A stretch of 13,364 nt of DNA from Terana coerulea (lineage: Eukaryota > Basidiomycota > Agaricomycetes > Polyporales > Phanerochaetaceae). The notes below the pieces were generated by a model. The model saw only the letters and a list, made by a program, of their open reading frames with translations. It was not told where the DNA came from and did no database searches. Below, in pieces: positions 1 to 8,611 of this stretch. Every line of letters begins with the position of its first letter. Within the stretch, counting starts at the first letter, position 1. The position numbers and the translations under genes are program-made. The stretch spans positions 1 through 13,364 of the forward strand of contig JAKOGH010000304.1 of assembly GCA_024811115.1 (NCBI GenBank). The letters run 5' to 3'.

Positions 1-1338
1 GAATACTGCATCCCTCGGCCAAGAGCTTCAATCAGAAGATAGTGCCGAAACAGCGGTCTCAGTGTCCATATCGGAAGTAAGCCCGCTCCGTGTCGCCCAC
101 CGGTAAGTCCGGTGAGCGCGATTATGCTGGGCGTCAGGTATCCAGAAAAAGATGAAGCCGAAAACTGGAACCGCATGGTTCGACTTTCGATGATTCCTGC
201 GATTATTTGTAGTGGGAATGATAAATCAAACGTTGCGTAGCGATGATAGCGGTCGGAACGTCTGAATCACAATACGGAAAGAACCGTTCCTTGTTATGAC
301 TAGCACAGGGCAACATACCTTATCGTAGGCTGTCTTGAACGGTAGAGTGCTATGCCTGGCCACAACTAAGGCTGGCAATGATGGTCCACAGGAGCCCACA
401 GGCTGGCGTCCTGATATCAATACCATGCCAGCGGGGTAGACAATCAAGTAAGTCAAGTGCAGAATTCTCTGATTTGGGGCTTACAATTGTAACGATTCTA
501 TCTACTGCCGTTCATAATCGCTCGGCATCTGGCAAGCTATTGTAGCTTTGAATGCTTCCCATGGCCGTGTACGAATATGAGCGCATTGTTGCAATGTCGC
601 GGACATCGTTACCATCAAATATGCGGCCTGCCGCTGGCTTCTGTAAACGGCCACCGTCCATTATGCGCGGCCCTGGGGGCGTCCGCAAGGGTGGTAAGCG
701 CGGCTTTCGGCGGAAAGTAGTGCGCAGATGGAGGTAGCGGCGAAAGCCATGGATAGCCGAACGGAGATCTGAGATCTCGAGCGGAGACCCGTTCTGCTTT
801 GTGGCGTAACATTTGTAGCCCCGCTCAGGCTGCCCACTGATGCCGCTGATCGGCGTTCGGCGGCCTCGTTACCGTTCGGACTCGTCCTCTTCCTCTTCCA
901 CCATTCCCGGACCAGGGCCCTGCGCTGCTTTACCTAGATGTCATGTTCCTTACCACGCCAGCAGACGCTGTACTAGTGCCCGACTCGGCCAGGCCTCCAG
1001 ACCTCGCACCCGTAGCCGCTATTCCCGCTACGGAGACCGCTGACGCAACCACCACGGCCGTTCCAACGTGTTTCCAATGCAAGCCAAACAAGCACCCAGG
1101 CGACTGTTCGCCGTTGTGTAGACCGTATTGGTCGCAAGCAATAGCCCGCAGAAGGTTTGATTAGTGTTGCATTGTTGCAGCCTTGCACTCGCCTGATGCA
1201 GGCAACACCCATGCAGGTACAAGGTTACTGCGATGCAGGGATTCGGGAATAGCCCTATGAGGTACTGAACAGGAACCCCTGTCAGATCCCGCCATCGATT
1301 CCGCTCGGCCCTCGTGGCCAGTAACCACGCCACTCCTA
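1..1338. other. Intergenic stretch without a supported gene
   Basis: Apart from the doubtful open frame at 850-1164, only short overlapping frames on both strands are present, none with recognisable protein features or convincing splice sites. No tRNA-like A/B boxes, rRNA or clear repeat was found by eye. Confidence 0.5.
850..1164 (+). other. Doubtful open frame with a zinc-knuckle-like Cys/His cluster
   Basis: A frame stays open from just after the stop at 847-849 to the TAG at 1162-1164, about 104 codons, but its first ATG is at 943. The 943 start would give 73 residues rich in Ala, Pro and Thr. Near the end is CFQCKPNKHPGDC, spaced C-x2-C-x4-H-x3-C, one residue short of the classical CCHC zinc knuckle (H-x4-C), followed by another Cys. 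I see no convincing introns, promoter or homologue. It could be a last exon, a decayed gene fragment or chance in GC-rich DNA. I do not assign a function. Confidence 0.18.
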
Positions 1339-1339
1339 C

Positions 1340-1346
1340 TATATAG
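1340..1346 (+). promoter_or_regulatory. TATA box of the RING-H2 gene
   Basis: TATATAG lies 76 bases before the preferred ATG at 1422. It is followed by a C/T-rich leader at about 1363-1415, the usual fungal arrangement. The position argues against the earlier in-frame ATG at 1362, which is only 16 bases past the TATA element and would probably lie upstream of the transcription start. Confidence 0.55.
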
Positions 1347-1421
1347 CCCTGCACGCCTCGCTTGCCTCCGCCACCCACCACCCCTCCCTCCGCCCCGTCC
1401 TTTCTCTTGCATTGCCCGGCC

Positions 1422-2897
1422 ATGGAGTGCCCCATGTGCCTCAGCCCGGTCGTTCTCACGTCGGAAAACGGGCCTACCGTCAGCCTACCTTGCGGTAAGC
1501 ACCAGCAAATAGTCACCGAGAGGCGTCGTCTGACCCCAGGACGCGCGAATTCTACCCCTAGGCCATCTATTCCACGATACGTGCATCCAGCTGCACATAC
1601 GGGAACGTCGTGGCGGCGGTCCCCAAGCAGCAGAACCGGACTGCCCGACCTGCCGGGCGCCGATCAAACTCTGTGCGTGCAATTCACACCTGCCCAGGGT
1701 CCCGTGGAGCTGACTTCCAGGCTGTCACCTGCAGCCCATGGCCACACCCTGCAGCGGGTTCCCAAGGATTTGCACCCCTACTTTCACAAGGCCATACGCA
1801 GGGTGTTTCTCGCGCCGACGGACAGCCCGAGTCCGCATGATGTCAACGCAGAGATGGACCAACTGTACACCAGACTCACCAAGGCGCAGGAGGCTCTGCA
1901 GCAGTCGAAGCAGAATGAGAAGGCAGCGCACGACCAGCTTACTGCCATCATGGAGCTGTGGAAGAAGGAGCAGACGAAGAACGCAGATCTGACGCGGCAG
2001 CTCAAGTTGGCCAAGTGCAAGGAACGTGTCAAGCGTGTGTCAGAGTTGGACGGCTGCTCGAAGGCGTCATCACCCCCACCTCCTGCAGCAAGTGCAGAAG
2101 CTCCTGCTCACTGGCAACAGTTGGAAGATGAGATCATGAGCTTTGCCGCCGCACAGCCGTGGGTCGCCGCTTTTCCATCTCTACCGGTGCCTCTCTGAAC
2201 TAACAAGCGGAGTTTAGATGGAGCGCACCAGTTGTACCGACCCAGGCGCCACGCCCTGTGGTGGAATGGTCGACACCTCCAGCGCCGTCGCTGCCAGAGA
2301 ACTGGGTACCAGCCTCCCATATTCCCTATCCGCAGACCCATGCTATCCCACACGCCAGCTACAGGCTACCAATACCATCTACGTCATATGCACCTATGCC
2401 GCTGCCACCTTCGCATTCTATGATGCCATCGTACCGAGATCCCACCTCTGGTATGCCAAGCGGGAGCTCGCAGCCTCCGGTGCCGCCTTCGCCAGCTCAC
2501 TCCCACGTAAATGCCGAAACACGGCTGGCGTCAGGGTCGACGCAAGGCCCGCACCCTCTGTACACCGCGGGCTCGCACCCTCCCACACCGCAGGCCCTTC
2601 CGCCGCCCGCGCCCATGCATGCTAATCCGGCATACGTCAGCCACGCGGCCTACCCCCGCGCCGTCCGCGCCATCCGCGCCTCTGCGTGACACACGGCTGC
2701 GGCATCTGACCGGCGCGGGGCGCGAGCGCGAGCTCGCAAACATCCGGCAGGCGGTGGCGTACGCACAACACATGGAGAACCAGCGCCGCGTGTCCGCGTA
2801 CCGCACGCTGCAGCTGATACAGCAACGGCAGCAGCAGGACACGGTCTATGTGTCGCAAGGCTCGCCGGCCGTCGGTGGGACGTGGATGACGAATTGA
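1422..2897 (+). CDS. RING-H2 zinc-finger protein with coiled coil and proline-rich tail (spliced, candidate E3 ubiquitin ligase)
   Basis: Exons 1422-1494, 1562-1672, 1735-2158 and 2218 onward, with introns 1495-1561 (GTAAGC...CTAG), 1673-1734 (GTGCGT...TGCAG) and 2159-2217 (GTGGGT...CTAAC...TTTAG), restore a complete RING-H2. Its zinc ligands are C3, C6, C24, H26, H29, C32, C52 and C55 (CPMC, CGHLFH, CPTC), and all three junctions keep frame. Residues about 98-163 form a charged coiled coil (QLYTRLTKAQEALQQ, LWKKEQTKN). Residues about 200-340 are rich in Pro/Ser/Tyr. From about 2640 the coding-like frame shifts again to a Gln-rich helical tail ending at the TGA 2895-2897. Possible last introns are 2636-2726, 2636-2750 or 2663-2726, all with weak donors; without one the protein stops at 2687-2689 (359 residues). 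RING-H2 domains normally recruit an E2 for ubiquitin transfer; substrate and location are unknown. ATG 1422 is preferred for its context (GCCATGG) and distance to the TATA box. Confidence 0.8.
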
Positions 2898-4363
2898 CGA
2901 GGTGCGGGTGGGAGGATCGCGGGGATGCGTGCTGCTCGGCCTCCGAGTCGGACGCGTGTCGGGCCCGTTGCGGACGTTGGGCTTTTGGTTCTTCGCACTT
3001 CTTGGGATGGCACGCTGTACACCAAGCATCTTGTATCAATAGGTATACCCAAGACTATGACATCGTGAATGGCGTTTTGTTCGGCCCGTGATGTTGTTGG
3101 TCTACTTGGGCGCATTACGGCAGGCCGCAGGTACACGCAGCGGTCCGCAATGCCGCCGGTGCCCGCAAGACAGCCTGCATCTCCCAGCGCAAGCCGATCC
3201 CGGGCAATGCTGATAGATTGCACGTCCCAGCGGCAGGAGTCAGCGCACACCGGGCGGTGTCAATATTCGTGCATTCGGAGCCCGCTCGCCGTCAGTCGCC
3301 GCACAGCCGTCTACTGACTCCGTACAGCCGATCACAATCTGCAGGGTCCATGAAGGGTCTGTGATAAATTGCGTTCGTCGTCCGAGGTCCAGCCATGGCT
3401 GTACTGATCCTGGGGCTTATGCTGTGTATAGCGGCGCCCGGATTCGTTGATCGGGCAGCGAGTGTGCTCCCGAGGGCTTTGTGGCGTTGCTATCTTGATG
3501 TGGTGATGGTCCAACGCTCGGTCGCGCATACTTGACCCAGAAACTGACCCTTTTCTTAACATAGCTAGAAGCCGGAGAAGCTAGCTGAAGCTGATGAGTG
3601 GATCATACAACCCGCATATATGCTGCAAATGGGGTCGGGCTTGTTCCGTTTGGCGGGATTCTAGGCTCTAACCCACCCGAGTGTCTTAGGTATTTTGGAC
3701 TAATGCGGGCAATTCTTTCACCTCCGGTCCGATAGCTTGAAGGCGATAACAGCATCGCATTAGGCATATACACTTCGCGATATAGGCCGAATTTATGGTA
3801 GTGGGTGCGCAGTGGCCTCATGTCATATCATACGTGATATTTTTTCGTAGGTCTTTATCGATCCTCCGTTACTAGGCGGCTTTATTCGGATGGCATTGAA
3901 GCATGAACTGTAGTGCAGCGTACTAGACCGGTTTGCTTACTTGCGAAGTAATGCTTCAAGCTGAGTAAGTATGGGGAAGTCCTTCCAGTTGGTACGTTGA
4001 CCGAGATGCACGGGGTCCTCTTGATGGGCTGCCCAGATATGGATCTCATCAAAGGTCCCCGGAAACCCCAGCTCATCAGAGCGAATGAAAATCGTGCTTT
4101 ATTTTACTTACGGAATGCACAGTAGGAGCAGACAGTGGTAGCAGCCGTAAGAGATTGATATCAATAAACTTTTATTCCTTCCGCTCGGCACTCAGTACCC
4201 TTCGAAGAGAACAGAGAACGGTCGAGGCTTGAGCATGGCGGCGCTAAGTGGGAGTATCCCAACTCAGCACCGCGGAAGCTGAAATGTTGGTCCTCCGCTT
4301 ACTCGTTAGCGCGTCAGCGCGCGCCTGCCAGCTTGCGAACCTTTCGTTCTACTTACTGAAACC
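2898..4363. other. Gene-free stretch of about 1.4 kb
   Basis: Only short, mutually overlapping open frames occur here, with no recognisable domain, no convincing exon-intron chain and no clear tRNA or repeat. The part from about 3550 onward is more AT-rich than the flanking genes. It probably contains the 3' flank of the RING gene and the upstream region of the next transcription unit. Confidence 0.5.
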
Positions 4364-4612
4364 ATGAGGCACACGCGGCAGCTCGTCGCCAGCTTCTTCA
4401 ATCCATGGCAGGCAAAATTCAGTTGCACTCAGTCGACAAGATCGAACGGTATGTCCGCGGTTAGGATATGCCCACTTTTAGGAAACTGATTTGTACGTCT
4501 AGGTTCTACACAAATATGCATTGGCTTCATTGTTCTCGACTTGGCCGTCGTGGGCTGGACGACTTCCGCATCTCCAGTCAGTAGTATGAGCGCCACTGCT
4601 CTTTGTGTTTAG
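4364..4612 (+). other. Possible two-exon small ORF (64 codons) or upstream ORF of the membrane-protein gene
   Basis: ATG at 4364 opens a frame that joins through a well-formed 54-base intron, 4449-4502 (GTATGT donor, AACTGAT branch-like site, TCTAG acceptor), to a second exon ending at TAG 4610-4612. The 64-residue product would contain a hydrophobic stretch (ICIGFIVLDLAVVGW, about residues 33-47). It ends 163 bases before the next gene's ATG at 4776. It may be a separate small gene, or a spliced leader with an upstream ORF of that gene. I recognise no family. Confidence 0.25.
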
Positions 4613-4775
4613 TAGCTATAGCAGCCTGTCCATTGGAACTCCGAGCGGCTTCGCCCATCCCTTGAAAACGAGGACAGCTCGAGGCAGTGGCACCGCTTGC
4701 CTTTCCTCTCTTCAACCTCCCCCATCTTCATCCTCTCCTGTCTTCTTGTACTCCCCGGACTGGACGAAAGGTGTC

Positions 4776-6324
4776 ATGCAGTTACCTACCAGGTGAGCAT
4801 ATTGCACACCATATCTTTTGGAAACCACTAACTTTGGCATCATAGTGGCCCGGAGACGGCCTCTCCAACTATGAGCAGCGTTTCGAGCCTCTCAGAAGAG
4901 AGTTATCAAATGGAACCAGAGAATGCCTCAGGGCTATATGACATGCCTGACCCGGCTCTGACCATCCCCGCCTCCCCCGAATCTTCGCTGCTTAACAAGC
5001 CACTCTTAGGCCCAGTCGCCACACGCAAGGTAGTCCCTAAAGGCCTCGAATTGCAAGCAATGAATCCGTTTCCATCGCTGAACACTCCGCCTGTGGATCG
5101 CGCTGAATCCACAAGGGACTTGAGAGGGCGACTGGCACGCAGCACGGTTGAACTGGCTTTCGACGCAGTTAAGTTCGCCGTGGTACTCTGGGTCGTCATC
5201 GGAGTACACTATTTGTCTCCAATGCTCCGCCAACCACTCGTCACTGCCGGGTCCTATGCTTGTCTCTCGCCACTTCGTACATCCTTATCAATCTGCCGCG
5301 GTTCCAGCGACGTTGTGGTGATGCACGACTTCAGCGCCCTTGCCCAAGTCCAATCGATAACCTTGTCCACCCTGTACGATACTGCCACGGGGGTCTGGTC
5401 ACTCTCGGACGAGCTTGCGCATCGCGGGCAGAACGTCAGAAGACTCGCTGCTCACGTCAGCGACAGTACTTTACCAACTCGGGATACGCTATACGTCAAT
5501 CTCCGTCTCATCGACGAGAGCACGAAGATCGCGTCGACTACCTTGCACAGGCTCGGGGCTGTAACGCAAGGCACTGTACAAAAGTGAGTCCTTACTTACT
5601 CGTTTCGCGCGTCAACTTATGAACGCTGACCATTGTGCATATTCCCAGGACTGGCGACTCCTTCCAGCGCATCGTCCGTGCTGTACAAGATGTCGAGGCA
5701 GCTTTCGCCAATAACGGCCGGTCGCCCTCTGCTTCCGATGTGGAACAGAAGTTTCAACAAACTTTCCTACTGGCCGTGTCTGAGCTCCACGAAGACCTCG
5801 AGAATCTGCAAAACGTCACGCGTTTCGCACGCGGCGATCTGTTCACCCTCGAACAACAGGTGATTGCTGTCGATGTCACAGCTCGGCGCGAGGACAGAAC
5901 GCTTCACGTCTCCAAAGATCGCGTGCAGAACCAGATCGAAGAGTCTTGGTTCAGGAGTACAAAGGCCAAGCTCGAAGAAGTACTTTACGAACTGGCCGAC
6001 GATGCGGAGCTGATCAAAGCCATTCGCGACGACTGCGCGAGTGCGTTGGCGATCATTCAGCGGAGCGAGCGGGCGGTGAGCGAGATGCTCGCACATATGG
6101 AGTACCTCAGTAGTCTGCCGACGAGTCGGCTGATACTCAGTGGGACGGCGCTGCCATCCCTCGTGCAGGAGATGAACGCCAAGGCGCGGGAGATCATGGC
6201 GACTATGGGCAACTTCTATCGGGCTAGGGACATCGAACGCGGCAGGGTGTGGGTAGCCACTGACAAGATCAGTGGTGGGGGTGTGGAGGGAAAGGGTCCT
6301 CGCGGTGTTGAAGCCCAGCGGTAA
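4776..6324 (+). CDS. Single-pass membrane protein with long helical region, paralogue 1 (family not recognised)
   Basis: Exons 4776-4792, 4846-5583 and 5649-6324 give 476 residues. Introns are 4793-4845 (GTGAGC, CACTAAC branch, CATAG) and 5584-5648 (GTGAGT, GCTGACC branch, CCCAG). The start was chosen because the paralogue at 8612 begins with a matching micro-exon; the frame is open further upstream to an ATG at 4605, but that stretch is a pyrimidine-rich leader. Residues 1-110 are polar and Ser/Pro-rich, with a block shared with the paralogue (PESSLLN, LGPV). About 113-132 is one hydrophobic segment (KFAVVLWVVIGVHYL). The rest is largely amphipathic helix without signature residues, ending in a conserved block (AIRDDCASAL, PTSRLILSG, FYRARDIERG). 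I infer a membrane-anchored protein with a helical domain on one side; topology and job are unknown. No enzyme motif was seen. Confidence 0.82.
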
Positions 6325-6553
6325 TGCTACATCCACGTTGCTACTGGGCTGTGCACACATCTCTATTGGTTTCCTTTTGATGCTGGTTTCTATAATCCCT
6401 CTTTTACCTCGTGTACAGTACTCTGCCGGCTTTCATCGCTCGCGAAACTATTCCACATGGCCTACCCTACCGCCTCCAGCTCCCACGTCAATCACGCCGC
6501 AACTCGCAAACCGGATCCACACCAAGCTACTATTAGAGCAGTTCTCAAATGTC
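6325..6553. other. 3' flank of paralogue 1 up to the transposon insertion site
   Basis: Non-coding by inspection and presumably holds the 3' UTR and polyadenylation region of the gene ending at 6324. No strong AATAAA-type signal was noted. Confidence 0.4.
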
Positions 6554-6562
6554 CGGTGGTGC
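6554..6562. repeat. Target-site duplication of the outer element, left copy
   Basis: CGGTGGTGC directly abuts TAGTCTCG and recurs perfectly at 8027-8035 just outside the other end. The match is exactly nine bases; the neighbouring bases differ on both sides. Confidence 0.9.
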
Positions 6563-6575
6563 TAGTCTCGTTCCC

Positions 6576-6683
6576 GACTCGTAAAGAGGTTGCTCGCAGC
6601 CAGCACGCTTCGCGCTTTGTTACTGTTTGTAATGTAGTAAGCGGAGTTTGAAAGGCGCGCTGCAGAGCAACCTCTTTAGAGTC
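6576..6683. repeat. Left terminal hairpin of the outer element
   Basis: A perfect 14-base core, TAAAGAGGTTGCTC (6582-6595), pairs with 6665-6678. It extends to about 23 pairs (6576-6599 with 6660-6683) if two single-base bulges are allowed. The loop contains TTTGTTAC at 6616-6623. The stem core is unlike that of the other three hairpins. Confidence 0.85.
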
Positions 6684-7203
6684 TGGTGACTTTGGATCAT
6701 CGGGGTGTAGATGAAAGTCACGTGAGCCCTAGTAAGCAAAGTTTGTATAGGGACTTCGACGGGGGTAACAAGGCTGGGCTTACCTGGCGCCTATACATCT
6801 GCTAGGTTTTGGAGGTTGGTAGCATACGGCAGCGCAAGCTCTGACAGGAAAATTACTCGGATGCCTTATAAATTAAACGAAAATGTGCTAATAATGTCTG
6901 GTATAAACTGTATGATGTTTATTCCAGTGCAGATTCCCAGGTACGTGAAAGTGGGCCTCTGGTGGCCATCAAGTGCTCTTCAGCGCACCCAGCAATGCAA
7001 AACTAATACCGTAAAAATAAAATAGTCATGCAATACATCCAAGCCATGACATTTGAGGAGTTTGTGAGTATATAAAGTGAGGTGGAGAGGTCGCAGAAGG
7101 CAAGAGGTACAGAGACGAACCGAGCGTTACAAACTGCTTACTTACCTCGTTACAAGCGTAGGCGCTTACGTGAGTTTCATCTACACCCCAATGATCCAAA
7201 CTC

Positions 7204-7212
7204 ACCAGACCC
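7204..7212. repeat. Target-site duplication of the nested element, left copy
   Basis: ACCAGACCC directly precedes TAGTCTCG and recurs at 7936-7944. Both copies derive from the outer element's hairpin arm, whose uninterrupted version continues at 7945 (TTTGCCCGCGT). Confidence 0.87.
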
Positions 7213-7224
7213 TAGTCTCGTTCA

Positions 7225-7316
7225 CAGACACACAGAGCAGGAGGTAACAAACTGATTGTATCAGTTTGTTATCGGACTACAAAAGTCCGCCTGCAGAGCT
7301 TGCTCTGTAGCGTCTG
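7225..7316. repeat. Left terminal hairpin of the nested element
   Basis: CAGAC (7225-7229) and ACAGAGCA (7232-7239) pair with 7312-7316 and 7301-7308, a weaker, interrupted stem. The loop contains a perfect 12-base hairpin with a 3-base turn (7245-7256 with 7260-7271) and a near-palindrome, CTGCAGAGC-TT-GCTCTGTAG (7291-7310). TTTGTTATCG lies at 7265-7274. Confidence 0.7.
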
Positions 7317-7845
7317 GTGACTTTCGCTTAGACGGGTGTAGATAAGGAGCACGTGAGCGCTGGGTAAGAAACTTTTGTGATGATGCTTCAAGCCGCTACT
7401 AACAATGGGCTTACTCGGCGCCTACATGACAGCTGAAAAATCGCGTCTCGCCGTGCGGCATACACATCTACGCTTGATATAAAAATTGAGAAACATCTTG
7501 AAAATTCTTTTTTGGTATCTAGTCATACGCTGGAATTATTAGTAGGACTCATGTTGGGTATATCCCTCCCAGTATGCATAATGGGAAGACAGTCCCTCGT
7601 TGTGCAGGTTACTGGCACCCTTGCAATGACTTACTCATCATAAAAATATTCTTACATATATTTTTCAGAGATGCAAATCAACCTAAGATGTAGAATGGAT
7701 GAAAAAGCGCAGCTAAGAGGAGGAACAATTCAAAATCTCAACCATGAAACCGAGGGCGCTAGCCCGTATACAAACGCGTTACTTACTTCAATACAACAAA
7801 TAAGCGCCACGTGAATCTCATCTACACCCGTCTAAGCCGAAGTCA

Positions 7846-7924
7846 CCAGACTCTTGACGCACGTATCTGCAAGCCCCAACTTGTAGTCGATAACAAATTA
7901 CTTACTAGTGCGTCAAGAGTCTGG
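7846..7924. repeat. Right terminal hairpin of the nested element
   Basis: CCAGACTCTTGACGCAC (7846-7862) pairs perfectly over 17 bases with 7908-7924. The loop contains CGATAACAAA (7888-7897), the complement of the motif found in the other loops. The stem is followed by AACCGAGACTA. Confidence 0.9.
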
Positions 7925-7935
7925 AACCGAGACTA

Positions 7936-7944
7936 ACCAGACCC
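7936..7944. repeat. Target-site duplication of the nested element, right copy
   Basis: ACCAGACCC directly follows CGAGACTA. It forms the start of the hairpin arm 7937-7955. Confidence 0.87.
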
Positions 7945-8015
7945 TTTGCCCGCGTCCCTGCACCAAGCAGTTGTTATCCGATAACAAACATCAGTAACGC
8001 GGGCAAAGGGTCTGG
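7937..8015. repeat. Right terminal hairpin of the outer element
   Basis: CCAGACCCTTTGCCCGCGT (7937-7955) pairs perfectly over 19 bases with 7997-8015. In the loop, 7971-7987 is a perfect palindrome (TTGTTATC-C-GATAACAA). The stem is followed by AACCGAGACTA, as in the nested element. Confidence 0.9.
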
Positions 8016-8026
8016 AACCGAGACTA

Positions 8027-8035
8027 CGGTGGTGC
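8027..8035. repeat. Target-site duplication of the outer element, right copy
   Basis: CGGTGGTGC follows CGAGACTA directly and pairs with the copy at 6554-6562. Confidence 0.9.
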
Positions 8036-8243
8036 CACAGTGAGAGCAGTAGCTTCGCTTCAAATGTTATGTAAATCAGTATGATGAAGTTCGTGAAGAT
8101 TTGAGGCTCCGCTTCCTATGTTTGGGCGCCAACATCTGACGGGCCAGCTGGCCAGCCCTTGTCCCTTTCAACAATCGCGTCGTTGAGGCTGTGGCAGCCC
8201 GTAACAGCCTTCTCAACGCGCAGCAGGGATGCAGTTGGTTGCT

Positions 8244-8249
8244 TATAAG
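8244..8249 (+). promoter_or_regulatory. TATA box and likely 5' UTR intron of membrane-protein paralogue 2
   Basis: TATAAG lies in GCTTATAAGG. Thirty bases further begins a well-formed 95-base intron, 8279-8373 (GTAAGC donor, TCTAAC branch site at 8341-8346, TTTGCAG acceptor), before the coding start at 8612. The leader would then be 8374-8611. It contains an upstream ATG at 8421 opening 39 codons to TGA 8538-8540. That could dampen translation of the main frame, or the leader may be spliced further (a GTGAGC donor lies at about 8443). Confidence 0.4.
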
Positions 8250-8611
8250 GCAAGACCTCAAATGATCAGACTGGACAAGTAAGCATTCCTGTGTTGTTGA
8301 GCTTAGACTCGTCCATGCATGCTGGTTCTGTGCAAGACTTTCTAACTTTATACCCTCGGGTTTGTCTTTGCAGAGGTCGTGCGGGCCACTGGGCTACCTT
8401 CCGTTTCTACGCTCAGCAACATGAGCGTCAGTAAGCATGGCGGTGAGCAGAAGCTTGTCCAACTTGACGTGGCGATTGACTTCGCTTACCTCACAAGAAT
8501 AAGGACAGCTGTAGGTGGAGGCGCTTCTTGCGATATATGAGAGGGTCCACTTGACGCGAGAGAGTCCGTGTTTCCTCCTTCCTGCGTCCTCACAAGTGAG
8601 CAAAAGTTGTC

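Larger units (their letters stand above)
7213..7935. mobile_element. Second member of the same transposon family (723 bp), nested in the right end of the outer element
   Basis: It begins TAGTCTCG (7213-7220) and ends CGAGACTA (7928-7935), exactly as the outer element does. ACCAGACCC is duplicated directly outside it at 7204-7212 and 7936-7944, and that 9-mer belongs to the outer element's own hairpin arm, which fixes the order of insertion. Subterminal inverted repeats near 7312-7360 and 7804-7851 share GTCTGGTGACTT and CTTAGACGGGTGTAGAT. Length and ends resemble the outer element, but the AT-rich cores (about 7430-7780 versus 6800-7120) look largely unrelated by eye. No transposase is encoded. 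It is likely mobilised in trans by an autonomous relative elsewhere. Confidence 0.87.
6563..8026. mobile_element. Non-autonomous TIR transposon (outer element, about 732 bp without its nested insert), MULE-like by 9-base TSD
   Basis: Both ends carry TAGTCTCG: 6563-6570, and as its complement CGAGACTA at 8019-8026. The element is flanked by identical 9-base copies of CGGTGGTGC at 6554-6562 and 8027-8035. Subterminal inverted repeats starting GTCTGGTGA match at 42 of 46 positions (6681-6726 against the complement of 7165-7210). The right end is split by the nested element at 7213-7935; removing that plus one target-site copy rejoins a complete right terminal hairpin and leaves about 732 bases. 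There is no transposase frame; the AT-rich core (about 6800-7120) includes TATATAAA at 7069-7076. Nine-base duplications are typical of Mutator-like elements (8-9 also occurs in Merlin), so the superfamily is inferred, not shown. Confidence 0.85.

Noticed and set aside
171..190. tRNA B-box-like GGTTCGACTTT
   Set aside because: It departs from GGTTCGANTCC and has no matching A box or cloverleaf around it.
1028..1516. 162-codon minus-strand open frame
   Set aside because: It runs through the TATA box, leader and first exon of the RING gene on the opposite strand and shows no domain; the RING reading is far better supported.
1362..2198. Reading the RING gene as one unspliced 278-residue ORF
   Set aside because: It destroys the second half of the RING finger; splicing at 1495-1561 and 1673-1734 restores all eight zinc ligands with correct phases.
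4605..4796. Extending paralogue 1 upstream to the ATG at 4605
   Set aside because: The extension is a pyrimidine-rich leader, and paralogue 2 starts at the equivalent of 4776 with an in-frame stop just upstream.
5767..6360. 197-codon minus-strand open frame
   Set aside because: It is the mirror of the conserved third exon of membrane-protein paralogue 1, whose plus-strand frame is conserved in paralogue 2.
6816..7025. 69-codon open frame inside the outer transposon
   Set aside because: It lies in an AT-rich core, has no transposase-like features and is not repeated in the nested element.
7937..8026. A third, solo copy of the transposon end
   Set aside because: The 9-base duplications explain it better as the outer element's right end displaced by the nested insertion.
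7213..8026. CRISPR-like or regulatory hairpin array
   Set aside because: The repeats are inverted ends of two transposons with target-site duplications, in eukaryotic sequence; there are no regularly spaced direct repeats.
8142..8153. 12-base palindrome GGCCAGCTGGCC
   Set aside because: Isolated in GC-rich DNA, without a partner or evident link to the gene downstream.
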